This document shows positions 8,222 to 18,352 of a stretch of DNA of 45,945 nucleotides, piece by piece. The position numbers were made by a program, and so were the translations under genes. The notes below the pieces were generated by a model that was given only the letters and a program-made list of their open reading frames with translations, ran no database searches and was not told the DNA's origin. Source of the stretch: an uncultured Gemmatimonadales bacterium (GTDB taxonomy: Bacteria > Gemmatimonadota > Gemmatimonadetes > Palauibacterales > Palauibacteraceae); the NCBI GenBank assembly GCA_947259585.1, contig CAMYMV010000007.1, positions 136,539 to 182,483 on the forward strand. Reading direction: 5' to 3'. Every line of letters begins with the position of its first letter. The stretch's first letter is position 1.

Positions 8222-9276
8222 GACCGGGCCCGCCGATCGACGGTCTCGTTCTCGCCCTTTTCGAGGCGATCGAAGATTCGTTTCATCTCCGGGGCGGCGT
8301 CGCGCGTCGTGACAAAGGTGTGGCCTCCGCTGTGGACGACGACGAGATCCCTGACCCGGAAGAGCGTCACGTCTCCGTCTTCCGACCACACCACGTTGCC
8401 CGAGCCTTCGACGACGCTGCCCGGCCCGAGGATCACGTTGTCCTCGCCATCGGGGCGTCGGGTCCGGTGAAGGGCGTTCCACCCGCCGACATCATCCCAG
8501 CGGAAACTGGCCGCCACCACCCCCACTCGCTCGCTTCTTTCCATCACCCCGACGTCCACGGCGATCGGCTCCGAACGCTCGAAGAAGCCACTGACGTCGC
8601 CGGCCTCGAGGAGGTCGAGCCGAATCTCCGGTGCGTGCCGTCTAACCGCCTCGAGCAGATCGACCGCCCGCCAGACGAAGATCCCGCTGTTCCACACGTA
8701 TCCCCCCGAGTCCAGATAGGCACGGGCCTTTTCGAGCGATGGCTTCTCCACGAACTCCGCGGCCTCGTAGACTCCGGGCTCGATCTCGTTACCAAGACGG
8801 ACGTAGCCATAGCCGGTTTCGGGTCGGCTCGGCACGATTCCCAGGCAGAAGAGGCGCTCGCCGCGCGCGGCCGCCACGCCACGCCGGAGGGTGTCCAGGA
8901 AATCATCCAGCGGCTCGATCACGTGGTCGGCGTGAAGAGAGACCATGACCGCCTGCGGCTCCCGGCGCACGATCTCGTGTGCGGCCCAGGCGAGGGCCGG
9001 CCCGGTCCCCCGGGGTCGTGGCTCGACCAGGAAGCTGTCGGAAGTCAGCTCCGGCAGCGCATCGCGGAAGGGCTCCACCAGGTGGTTTCCCGTCACGATC
9101 AGGGTCCGCGCGGGCCCGGCCAGGTGTATGGCCCGCTCCACCGTGTCGACGATCAGGGGACGATCGCTGCCCAGGGGGAGAAGCTGCTTCGGGCGTTCGG
9201 GGCGGGAGGCCGGCCAGAACCTCGACCCCACGCCGCCCGCCAGGACGACGGCGAACGGACGCTGGAACTGACTCAC
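8218..9276 (-). CDS. manC: Mannose-1-phosphate guanylyltransferase
   Basis: Makes GDP-mannose from mannose-1-phosphate and GTP for surface polysaccharides. The nucleotide-binding signature AVVLAGGVGSRFWPASR is followed by RPKQLLPL near the N-terminus. Further family blocks are LIVTGNH, VEPRPRGTGPALAWAA, SLHADHVI, ETGYGYV, FVEKPS, YVWNSGIFVW and FRWDDVGGWNAL. At 352 residues it is the short, monofunctional type without the phosphomannose isomerase cupin. GTG 9276 is selected because the nucleotide-binding strand then starts about nine residues in. An upstream ATG at 9417 would add 47 residues of no recognisable character. It leads a three-gene minus-strand operon. Confidence 0.92.
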   Translation of the reverse strand: MSQFQRPFAVVLAGGVGSRFWPASRPERPKQLLPLGSDRPLIVDTVERAIHLAGPARTLIVTGNHLVEPFRDALPELTSDSFLVEPRPRGTGPALAWAAHEIVRREPQAVMVSLHADHVIEPLDDFLDTLRRGVAAARGERLFCLGIVPSRPETGYGYVRLGNEIEPGVYEAAEFVEKPSLEKARAYLDSGGYVWNSGIFVWRAVDLLEAVRRHAPEIRLDLLEAGDVSGFFERSEPIAVDVGVMERSERVGVVAASFRWDDVGGWNALHRTRRPDGEDNVILGPGSVVEGSGNVVWSEDGDVTLFRVRDLVVVHSGGHTFVTTRDAAPEMKRIFDRLEKGENETVDRRARS

Positions 9277-9397
9277 AGGATGTCCGTATTCACAGGCTCC
9301 GAGTATCGGTTGCACGGCCGCGTTCGTCCTCGGAACGAGCGCTGCGCCGAGGTGGCTGCGCTCGGAGATGCGGGCCGAAGCATGCGTACGGCGTGGC

Positions 9398-9427
9398 AAC
9401 GTACCGGCGACCCGCATCGGGAGTCAA
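9398..9427 (-). promoter_or_regulatory. Candidate manC promoter in the divergent intergenic region
   Basis: On the minus strand, TTGACT (9427-9422) and TACGTT (9403-9398) are 18 bases apart. The match at -10 is weak. The 292-base region 9277-9568 separates divergent manC and the lipoprotein gene. It contains an AT-richer patch near 9440-9475, and a plus-strand TTGACC at 9472-9477 without a good -10. I see no gene in it. Confidence 0.35.
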
Positions 9428-9568
9428 CCAATCAGTCCGGAAATATCAAGTGTATCAGCGACTTAGCTTACTTGACCCGGCCAGTGCACTCCGAGCATCT
9501 TCGGGAGGGCCAGGATCTTCTGGCGAGCGTTACTCAGGGCTTTGGCTGGCCGCTGAAGAGGAGGTTCT

Positions 9569-10129
9569 TTGAGAGGTGTGTCGCGGCTCTTGGCCGCCAC
9601 GTGGATGGCGATGATGGCGATGTCGCTGCCGGGCTGCGGGGACTCCCCGGTCGGCGTGCCGGTTCCCGACGAGCCGGGAGAGGCCACGCTGGCGGACTTT
9701 CGCACGGGGCCGCTGGTCGAGCCCTCCGCCTTCAGCTGGATCGTCCTCTCGACGATAAGGACCGATCAGTCGAGCGAGTGGGACTTCGCCTTCGCGCTCG
9801 AGGCGGACACCACGGCGCAGCTCTTTCCGCGCGGCTCGGTGCTCGAGCAGCCGTCCACGGCGGGCCTCCAGATCGTTCCCGTGTCGTTCGATAATCTCGC
9901 TCGGGCGCCCGAGAGCGGGTACATCACGGACGAGCCCGTCACGGTCCAGGTGGGCGACGTCCTGGCGGCTGTGAGCCGCCGGCAGTGCGGGTCGCTGAAC
10001 TTCGTTCGGTTCGGCAAGCTCGAGATCCTGGACATCGATCTCATCCGTGGACAGCTGACGTTCAAGCAGCTGGCGAATCCGAACTGCGAGAACCCCAACC
10101 TGGTACCCGGCGAGGCCGGAGAGATCTGA
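9569..10129 (+). CDS. Hypothetical lipoprotein
   Basis: A 186-residue protein with a signal peptide: a basic start (RGVSRLL), a hydrophobic core (AATWMAMMAMS) and the lipobox LPGC at about residues 20-23, then a Gly-Asp-Ser linker rich in Pro and Val. The mature part is acidic and rich in beta-type residues. It has two later cysteines, in RRQCGSLNF and NPNCENP, that could form a disulfide. I do not recognise the family. Start TTG 9569 follows GAGGAGG with a four-base gap. A GTG three codons later is also possible. It precedes serS by 12 bases, but the link to SerS is probably only transcriptional. Confidence 0.75.
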   Translation: MRGVSRLLAATWMAMMAMSLPGCGDSPVGVPVPDEPGEATLADFRTGPLVEPSAFSWIVLSTIRTDQSSEWDFAFALEADTTAQLFPRGSVLEQPSTAGLQIVPVSFDNLARAPESGYITDEPVTVQVGDVLAAVSRRQCGSLNFVRFGKLEILDIDLIRGQLTFKQLANPNCENPNLVPGEAGEI

Positions 10130-10141
10130 GCCGGCGCGTTC

Positions 10142-11419
10142 ATGCTCGATATCCGATACATCCGTGAGCACCGCGATGAATGCCTGGAGCGGCTGGCCGT
10201 CCGGGGCGACCCGTCGCTTCCCGATCTGATCGATCGTGCGATCGAAGCCGATCGGGTGCGGCGTGAGCTCATCGGCGAGGTCGAGGGGCTCAAAGCGGAG
10301 AGGAACGCCCGCTCTCGCGAGATCGGCGAGCGGAAGCGGGAGGGTGCCGATGCGGATGATATCCTCGCGGAGATGCAGAAGGTCGCGGCTCGGATCCGCG
10401 CCCTGGATTCCGAGCTGACGGACGCGAGGGAGGAGCTGGATTCGCTGCTTCTTCTGATTCCGAACCTGCCCGATCCGCGTGTTCCGCCGGGTCGGGAGGG
10501 AGAGGGTGAGGTCGTGCGGACGTGGGGGGATCCCTCCACGCCCGACGACCGGTTCGAGGCCCATTGGGTGATCGGCGAGCGACTGGGTCTCCTGGACCTG
10601 GAACGGGGTGCGAAGCTGACCGGCTCCGGTTTCCCCCTCTTCGTGGGGCAGGGTGCCCGACTCCAGCGCGCGCTCATCCAGTTGATGCTGGATACCCACG
10701 TCTCCGAGCATGGCTATACGGAGCTCGCGCCGCCGTATTTGGTGAACCGGGATTCGATGACCGCGACCGCACATCTCCCCAAGTTCGAGGACGACGCCTA
10801 CCGGACCGACCCGGACGACCTGTTCCTGGTCCCGACGGCAGAGGTCCCGGTCACGAACCTCTACCGTGGCGAGATCCTGGAGGGAGAGGCCCTGCCGCTC
10901 ACCTATGTCGCCTATACGCCCTGCTTCCGACGGGAGGCCGGGGCGGCGGGGAAGGACACGCGGGGTCTGCTGCGCGTGCACCAGTTCGACAAGGTCGAGC
11001 TGGTCCGCTTCGTGGAGCCGGCCCGATCCGAAGAAGAGCTGGAGGTTCTGACGGGGCATGCCGAAAGGGTGTTGGAGTTGCTGGAGCTACCCTATCGGAG
11101 GATCCTCCTGCCGGGTGGCGACCTGGGCTTCGCCAACGCGATGACCTACGATCTCGAGGCCTGGGCTCCCGGAGTGGAGGCCTGGCTGGAAGTTTCCAGC
11201 TGCTCGAACTACGGCGACTATCAGGCGCGGCGAGCGAACATCCGTTTTCGACCCGAGGCTGCCGAGAAGCCGCTGTACGCGCACACGCTCAACGGGTCCG
11301 GGCTGGCGCTCGCGCGGATCATCGTGGCGCTTCTGGAAAACCACCAGCGTCCGGACGGCAGCGTTGACCTGCCGGCCGCACTTCGTCCCTACATGGGAGT
11401 GGATCGGCTCGAGTCGTGA
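10142..11419 (+). CDS. serS: Seryl-tRNA synthetase
   Basis: A class II synthetase charging tRNA-Ser, 425 residues, close to the family norm. The N-terminal domain is the long antiparallel coiled-coil tRNA-binding arm (about residues 28-105, many Glu/Arg heptads). The catalytic domain follows with TAEVPVTNLYRGE, motif 2 around FRREAGAAGKDTRG, then LLRVHQFDKVE, and motif 3 NGSGLALARIIVALLENHQ. SSCSNYGDYQARR is the conserved serine-binding region. The start MLDIRYIREH is the classical SerS N-terminus. Its TGA overlaps the GTG of the histidine kinase gene. Confidence 0.97.
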   Translation: MLDIRYIREHRDECLERLAVRGDPSLPDLIDRAIEADRVRRELIGEVEGLKAERNARSREIGERKREGADADDILAEMQKVAARIRALDSELTDAREELDSLLLLIPNLPDPRVPPGREGEGEVVRTWGDPSTPDDRFEAHWVIGERLGLLDLERGAKLTGSGFPLFVGQGARLQRALIQLMLDTHVSEHGYTELAPPYLVNRDSMTATAHLPKFEDDAYRTDPDDLFLVPTAEVPVTNLYRGEILEGEALPLTYVAYTPCFRREAGAAGKDTRGLLRVHQFDKVELVRFVEPARSEEELEVLTGHAERVLELLELPYRRILLPGGDLGFANAMTYDLEAWAPGVEAWLEVSSCSNYGDYQARRANIRFRPEAAEKPLYAHTLNGSGLALARIIVALLENHQRPDGSVDLPAALRPYMGVDRLES

Positions 11420-12656
11420 CCCGAAGGGTGTTTCCCTACGCGATCGCGGTCGCCTTCGCGGCCGTCATCGTCTCTTTTCTCGTCTACACGCAGCAGATGG
11501 CGAACGCGCTGCGCATGGACGCCGCCGTGTTCAGCCGCATTTACGCGCTCACCTTCCAGGCGACGGGTGCGCAGGATCCGGAAGAGCAGCAGCGCCTCAC
11601 CGACCGCGTGCTGTTCGAGGTGCTGGGTGAGATGAACCGCCTGGAGATCCCGGTCGTGGTCACCGATGCGGACGGAAACCCGACGTCGGTGGCGAACCTC
11701 CCGTTCGATGCGGATCGGAGAGACCCGGAAGGTGCGGAGCGCATCCGTGCCTACGTGGCCGAGCTGGATGACCGAATGCCGCCCGTGACGGCGCACGATC
11801 TCCAGATCCATTTCGGAGAGCCGATCTTCCTCGGGCGCCTGAAGTGGATCCCGTGGCTTCAGTCTTCGATCCTGCTCATGCTGATGGCCGCGGGCGCGTG
11901 GGCCGTGCTCGCCTCCGTGCGCGGCGAGCGGGAGCGAATCTGGTCGGCGATGGCTCGGGAGTCGGCCCATCAGATGGGAACGCCTCTCAGCTCGCTGGTC
12001 GGCTGGCTGGAGCAGCTCGAAGTGGGGATGGAGCCTGAGGCTGCGGCCGGAGACGGCCGCTCTCCCACGGCGCCGACGGCGGCGACGGCGGTGCCGACGG
12101 CGCCGCCGGAGCTGATCCTCGAGATGAAGGCGGACACGGATCGTTTGCTCAAGGTGTCACGCCGCTTCGAGCTCATAGGCCAGCATCCGCGGCTGGATGA
12201 AGTGGACATCGCGGATGTGGCGAGGCGCCTTCAGCGATACTTCCAGGCCCGGCTTCCGAGCCTCGGGAGTCGTGTGTCGCTGATCGTCGAGGTGCCCCCG
12301 GAGGCTCCCCTGGTGATCGGCAACGAGACGCTCCTCGAGTGGGCGTTCGAGAACCTCATCAAGAACGCGCTCGACGCGTTGGCGGGGCGCGAGGGGACGG
12401 TTGTCATCGAATACGACGGGGAGCACTCCGAACGGGCGGCCTTCAGGGTGTTCGACACGGGTCCCGGCGTGCCCGCCGGCCATCGCAAGCAGATCTTCGA
12501 CATCGGCTTCTCCACGAAGGAGAGCGGTTGGGGCGTCGGGCTGTCGCTCACCCGGCGCATCATCCAGGAGATGCACGACGGCACGATACTGCTGGAGCAC
12601 TCGGACTCGGGCGCGAGCTTTCGCATGGAGCTGCCGATAGCGGAGAGGAGCGCGCT

Positions 12657-12660
<4 letters not shown>
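11416..12660 (+). CDS. Orphan membrane sensor histidine kinase
   Basis: A 414-residue kinase with two predicted membrane spans (about residues 7-25 and 147-167) enclosing a ~120-residue extracytoplasmic sensor domain. The phosphoacceptor is His185 in ESAHQMGTPLSSL. The ATP-binding domain shows the N box FENLIKNALDA, G1 DTGPGVP, F box GFSTKES and G2 GWGVGLSLTRR. Between the dimerisation helices lies a low-complexity PTA-rich linker (see the repeat at 12067-12105). No response regulator gene adjoins, so the partner is unknown. GTG 11416 overlaps the serS stop (GTGA). Its own stop overlaps the likely CTG start of the helicase gene. Confidence 0.88.
12067..12105 (+). repeat. Low-complexity PTA-coding repeat in the histidine kinase
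   Basis: Short imperfect repeats of CGACGGCG and CGGCGCCG encode a Thr/Ala/Pro-rich stretch (TAPTAATAVPTAPP). It lies between the H-box helix and the next DHp helix and is likely to vary in length between strains. Confidence 0.6.
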
Positions 12661-14924
<2,264 letters not shown>

Positions 14925-14932
14925 CGGCCGAT

Positions 14933-15382
14933 TCAGCCCGACCGCCGACGCCTTCTGGAGTCGTCCGTGTCTTCCACGACCCGCCGGGGACGCGTGGCGC
15001 GTACTCCTCGGAGCAGAGAGGCGGTGTTCAGGAAGGTGCTCTCGGCTTCCTCCTGCACGACCTCCAGGAACCCGTTGATCTCCGCGCTTCGGTCGCGTGC
15101 CGAGTCGATGATCGAGTTGGCCGTGTCCGTCGCGTTGCGAACCGTCCTTCCGACTTCGTCCGCATCGGTCCGGAAAGCGGCGCTAAGGTAGTTGAGGTTC
15201 TCCGCCGTGCTCTCGACCGTCGGCCGCAGCTCCTTCACCAGGGAGTGGAGCGTATCGGAGCCTCTCAACCACAGGCGAAGCTCCTTGAAGGCCGGGATGG
15301 CGTACAGGACGAGCGCGATCACTGCGACGTACAGCACGATCGACATGACCGTGGCGATGGCCTGAAGGGTCTGGAGGTTCAC
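14933..15382 (-). CDS. DUF948-family membrane-anchored coiled-coil protein
   Basis: A small protein with one N-terminal membrane span (about residues 9-30, ATVMSIVLYVAVIALVLYAI). A long helical region follows, rich in Leu/Val heptads and polar residues (residues ~45-125, including LRPTVESTAENLNYLSAAF). It ends in a strongly basic tail, DDSRRRRRSG. This layout matches DUF948, a family of unknown function with members such as B. subtilis YtxG. GTG 15382 gives the typical short N-terminus. An ATG at 15430 would add 16 residues. It is convergent with the helicase gene, eight bases apart. Confidence 0.72.
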   Translation of the reverse strand: MNLQTLQAIATVMSIVLYVAVIALVLYAIPAFKELRLWLRGSDTLHSLVKELRPTVESTAENLNYLSAAFRTDADEVGRTVRNATDTANSIIDSARDRSAEINGFLEVVQEEAESTFLNTASLLRGVRATRPRRVVEDTDDSRRRRRSG

Positions 15383-15564
15383 CGCTGCACTCTCGAGCCG
15401 AGGGTTTGGCGGACCGCGGCGGCGTCTCATGGCGCGCCTGCGGCTTCGCCGAAGGTCGCGACGGCCGTAGCCTGTCGCTCATCGGAATCTAGGCCCGGCC
15501 GCCGGCTGTCTCAACCAATCGTCTATTCGTTGCCGCCCCGCTCGCTGGTTCTCTAGGTTGCTCC

Positions 15565-16845
15565 ATGAGCTACTTCCGAATCGAAGGCGGGGGCGAGCTG
15601 GCCGGCGTGTTCACCCCGGCGGGAAACAAGAACGCCGCTTTGCCGATTCTCGCCGGCTGCCTGCTCACCGATGAGCCCGTGCGCCTGACCAACGTCCCCG
15701 ACATCCGGGATGTCCGCACGATGGCCGATCTCGTGGCTTCGCTCGGGGCCGAGGTCAGCTGGGAGGGGCCGAACGAGATCGTCGTGCAGGCTGCCGATCG
15801 CGCGGCCCGCAAGGTCGATCCCGACCTGGCTTCGCGCATCCGGGCTTCGGTCCTCGTAGCCGGTCCCCTCCTCGCCAGGGGATCGGAGGTCGAGCTTCCG
15901 CCGCCGGGCGGCGACGTGATCGGACGACGTCGGCTCGACACGCATTTTCTCGCCCTGAGCCGGCTCGGTGCCGAGATCGAGGCGAACGGCTCGTATTACT
16001 TGAGAGCTCCCGACCTCTCGGGCGCCGAGATCTTCCTGGATGAACCGTCCGTGACCGGCACGGAGAACGCGGTCCTCGCCGCGGTGACGGCGAAGGGGGA
16101 GACCCGGATACGCAACGCTGCGGCCGAGCCGCACGTACAGGATCTGTGTCGGTTCCTGAACGGTCTGGGCGCCGGGATCGAGGGCATCGGCACCCACATC
16201 CTGGAGATCGAGGGCGTGGACCGGCTCACGGGTGGCAGTCACCGAATCGGTCCCGACCACGTGGAGGTGGGCAGCGTCATCGGCCTCGCGGCGGCAACGG
16301 GCTCGGCCGTGACGATCGAGGATGTGTGTCCGGAGGTCCAGGATACGCTCCGCCTCGGCTTCGCTCGGCTCGGACTGGATTGGGAGGGAGTTGACGGCGG
16401 GATCCACGTCCCTGCCGATCAGCAGATGGAGGTGGAGGCCGACTTCGGAGAGCAGATACCCAAGATCGATGATGGGCCTTGGCCGGCCTTCCCCGCGGAC
16501 CTGATCAGCATCGCCATCGTCGTCGCGACGCAGTGCAGGGGAACCGTGCTCGTGCACGAGAAGATGTTCGAGTCGCGCATGTTCTTCGTCGACAAGCTCA
16601 TCTCCATGGGTGGCCGGATCGTGCTCTGCGACCCGCATCGTGCCGTGGTCGTCGGACCATCGCGCCTCCGCGGCGCCCGCCTGCAAAGCCCGGACATCCG
16701 GGCCGGAATGGCCCTCGTGATCGCGGCACTCGCGGCAGAGGGGGAGAGTGAGATCCACAACATCGAGCAGGTCGAGCGCGGATACGAGAGAGTCGATGAG
16801 AGGCTTCGTGCGCTCGGAGCCTCGATCGAGCGCGTGCCGGGATGA
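15565..16845 (+). CDS. murA: UDP-GlcNAc 1-carboxyvinyltransferase with Asp in place of the catalytic Cys
   Basis: First committed step of peptidoglycan synthesis: transfer of enolpyruvate from PEP to UDP-GlcNAc, in the cytosol. The 426 residues show the full two-domain EPSP-synthase-like fold, with [11 protein letters not shown] (substrate Lys22), [35 protein letters not shown] and [15 protein letters not shown]. In the mobile active-site loop [14 protein letters not shown], residue 117 is Asp (codon 15913-15915) where most bacteria have Cys. Known Asp-type enzymes (Mycobacterium tuberculosis, Chlamydia, Borrelia) are active and not alkylated by fosfomycin. No clear ribosome binding site precedes the ATG. 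The stop overlaps pgeF (ATGA). Confidence 0.95.
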   Translation: MSYFRIEGGGELAGVFTPAGNKNAALPILAGCLLTDEPVRLTNVPDIRDVRTMADLVASLGAEVSWEGPNEIVVQAADRAARKVDPDLASRIRASVLVAGPLLARGSEVELPPPGGDVIGRRRLDTHFLALSRLGAEIEANGSYYLRAPDLSGAEIFLDEPSVTGTENAVLAAVTAKGETRIRNAAAEPHVQDLCRFLNGLGAGIEGIGTHILEIEGVDRLTGGSHRIGPDHVEVGSVIGLAAATGSAVTIEDVCPEVQDTLRLGFARLGLDWEGVDGGIHVPADQQMEVEADFGEQIPKIDDGPWPAFPADLISIAIVVATQCRGTVLVHEKMFESRMFFVDKLISMGGRIVLCDPHRAVVVGPSRLRGARLQSPDIRAGMALVIAALAAEGESEIHNIEQVERGYERVDERLRALGASIERVPG

Positions 16846-17654
16846 CGACGGTTCGCGCCGCACCGGAGGCCCTCGCTGAGGAGAGCGAGCGACGGCACCG
16901 CGGAGGACCATTCCCGCAATATCGGCTGCAGAGTTGGGAGGGTGCTTTTCCGGGCGTGATCTGCGGCGTCACCGAAGCGCGGGAAGATGCCGATTTCGGA
17001 GCCTCCGGCACCTCCGCGTGGACCTTCCTCGAGCGGGTCGAGAGCCTCTCCTCGCAGCTGGGTTTTTCGGCGGCCGCCTGGGCGCGCCAGGTACACGGAG
17101 TCGAGGTGCGACGCGCGGATGACCTGCCGGAGGGCTTCACGTCACCCGGCGAGGCCGACGGCCTCCTCACGGGTCGCGCGGGGGCGCTTCTCGTCATCAC
17201 CGTGGCCGATTGCGTCCCGGTCTATGTCCTGGCCCCGAAACGACGTGCCATGGCTCTCCTGCACGCCGGCTGGAGAGGGGCTTCAGCCGGCATCCTGCCT
17301 CGCGGCGTGGAAGCGCTGTGCGCCGCCTACGGCTGCCAGCCGCGCGATCTGCAAGTCCACTTCGGCCCGGCGATCTGCGGGCGATGCTACGAGGTCGGCC
17401 GCGAGGTGCTGGAGTCGTTCGGAGACGCGACAGGAGAGGCGGGCCGACTGGATCTGCGCGACGAGCTCCTCGGGCAGGCGCTGGAGCTCGGCGTTCCGGG
17501 CGCCCAGATCTCCCGCTCTACGTGGTGTACGAGCTGCCACCGGGATCGATTCCACTCCCATAGGGGTAGTCAGGGCGCAGCGGGTCGCATGGCGGCCTTT
17601 TTGGGTTGGCGGGACCCCGCAAACGGGTCCGGCGGGGGTCAGGCAGGCGGCTAG
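16842..17654 (+). CDS. pgeF: Laccase-domain protein, peptidoglycan editing factor PgeF (YfiH)
   Basis: A 270-residue member of the YfiH/DUF152 family. E. coli PgeF acts on mis-made UDP-MurNAc-L-Ser and related proteins also act on purine nucleosides. Signatures are [55 protein letters not shown], and the C-terminal [15 protein letters not shown] with [10 protein letters not shown]. The His and Cys residues of the zinc pocket (first His in QVHG, Cys in ADCVP, His in HAGW) are all present. The N-terminal 25 residues, rich in Ala, Glu and Arg, are an extension. The four-base overlap with murA is striking given PgeF's role in peptidoglycan precursor editing. Confidence 0.9.
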   Translation: MTTVRAAPEALAEESERRHRGGPFPQYRLQSWEGAFPGVICGVTEAREDADFGASGTSAWTFLERVESLSSQLGFSAAAWARQVHGVEVRRADDLPEGFTSPGEADGLLTGRAGALLVITVADCVPVYVLAPKRRAMALLHAGWRGASAGILPRGVEALCAAYGCQPRDLQVHFGPAICGRCYEVGREVLESFGDATGEAGRLDLRDELLGQALELGVPGAQISRSTWCTSCHRDRFHSHRGSQGAAGRMAAFLGWRDPANGSGGGQAGG

Positions 17655-17664
17655 ATCAGGTTGC

Positions 17665-17691
17665 CGTAGGAGCGGCTGCCCCCTACGTTTT
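17665..17691 (+). terminator. Possible terminator after murA-pgeF
   Basis: CGTAGG (17665-17670) pairs with CCTACG (17682-17687) around an inner GC-rich loop and is followed by TTTT. The stem is short, so termination may be incomplete. Confidence 0.45.
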
Positions 17692-17730
17692 GCGCGGACA
17701 GGAAAGGCTGGCGTTCTGCCGGTCGGCTCG

Positions 17731-17783
17731 CGGTCTTCAGACCGTGTTGGAAGTGGGGAAGCAGTGCAGACCCCACTTTTTTG
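17731..17783 (+). promoter_or_regulatory. Leader of the rimP-nusA-infB operon with attenuator-like terminator
   Basis: A small hairpin CGGTC-TTCA-GACCG (17731-17744) is followed by AAGTGGGG (17751-17758) pairing perfectly with CCCCACTT (17771-17778) across a 12-base loop and ending in six T. This Rho-independent terminator lies 43 bases before rimP, inside what must be the operon's 5' region. Either it closes the murA-pgeF transcript or it works as an attenuator of the nusA operon. The nusA operon is autoregulated in other bacteria. Confidence 0.7.
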
Positions 17784-17825
17784 TTGGAGGTATGGGCCGG
17801 TCGTGCGGGGTCGCCCGGAAGACGA

Positions 17826-18326
17826 ATGAGCAGTCTGGAGCAAGAGATCTCGGGACTCTTGTCGGACCTCGGGTTCGAGCTCGTGACGTTCGAGCGCGCG
17901 GGTGGGAGTCGACGACCTCTGCTGAGGGTGCGAATCGATCGTGTCGGCCGTGTCGGCGATCCGCCGGATGAGACGGGCGTTACGGTGGACGACTGTGCCC
18001 GGGTGAGCCGGAAGCTGGAGCGCTATCTGGATGAGCGGGCCGAGCTGCCGGAGCGAAGCATTGTAGAGGTCTCTTCGCCCGGCTTGGAGCGACCGCTCGT
18101 CAAGCCGGCCGACTACGCGAGGTTCGCGGGTCGACAGGTACTGATCCAGGGGTTCGCGCCGCTGGTAGGTCGGCAGAAGAGGATCGAGGGGCTTCTCCTC
18201 GGTTTGGTCGAGGGCTCGGGGGACGTGGTCGAGGTAGACGTCGAGGGCGAGCGCCTCCGGGTGCCCGTAACGGCGATCTCGCGTGCGAACCTGGTCTATG
18301 ACTGGGAAGCGGATCTGAGAGGTTGA
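17826..18326 (+). CDS. rimP: Ribosome maturation factor RimP
   Basis: A 166-residue protein required for 30S subunit maturation. The N-terminal alpha/beta domain contains LGFELVTFERAGG and LLRVRIDR, the conserved VTVDDCARVSRKLERYLD, and VEVSSPGLERPL, the family hallmark. The C-terminal SH3-like domain runs from about residue 95 and ends with ISRANLVYDWE. ATG 17826 is chosen because it starts the usual MSSLEQEISGLL helix. It is the first gene of the conserved rimP-nusA-infB-rbfA-truB operon. Confidence 0.94.
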   Translation: MSSLEQEISGLLSDLGFELVTFERAGGSRRPLLRVRIDRVGRVGDPPDETGVTVDDCARVSRKLERYLDERAELPERSIVEVSSPGLERPLVKPADYARFAGRQVLIQGFAPLVGRQKRIEGLLLGLVEGSGDVVEVDVEGERLRVPVTAISRANLVYDWEADLRG

Positions 18327-18352
18327 CGCGGCGAGGGAATCGGATCGGAGAT

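Noticed and set aside
8320..9894. Plus-strand open frame of 524 codons opposite manC
   Set aside because: It is a shadow of manC. It also runs into the lipoprotein gene in another frame and shows no protein family pattern.
15565..16845. EPSP synthase (aroA) in place of murA
   Set aside because: The MurA-type [11 protein letters not shown] start, the loop at residue 117 and the [15 protein letters not shown] end are specific to MurA.
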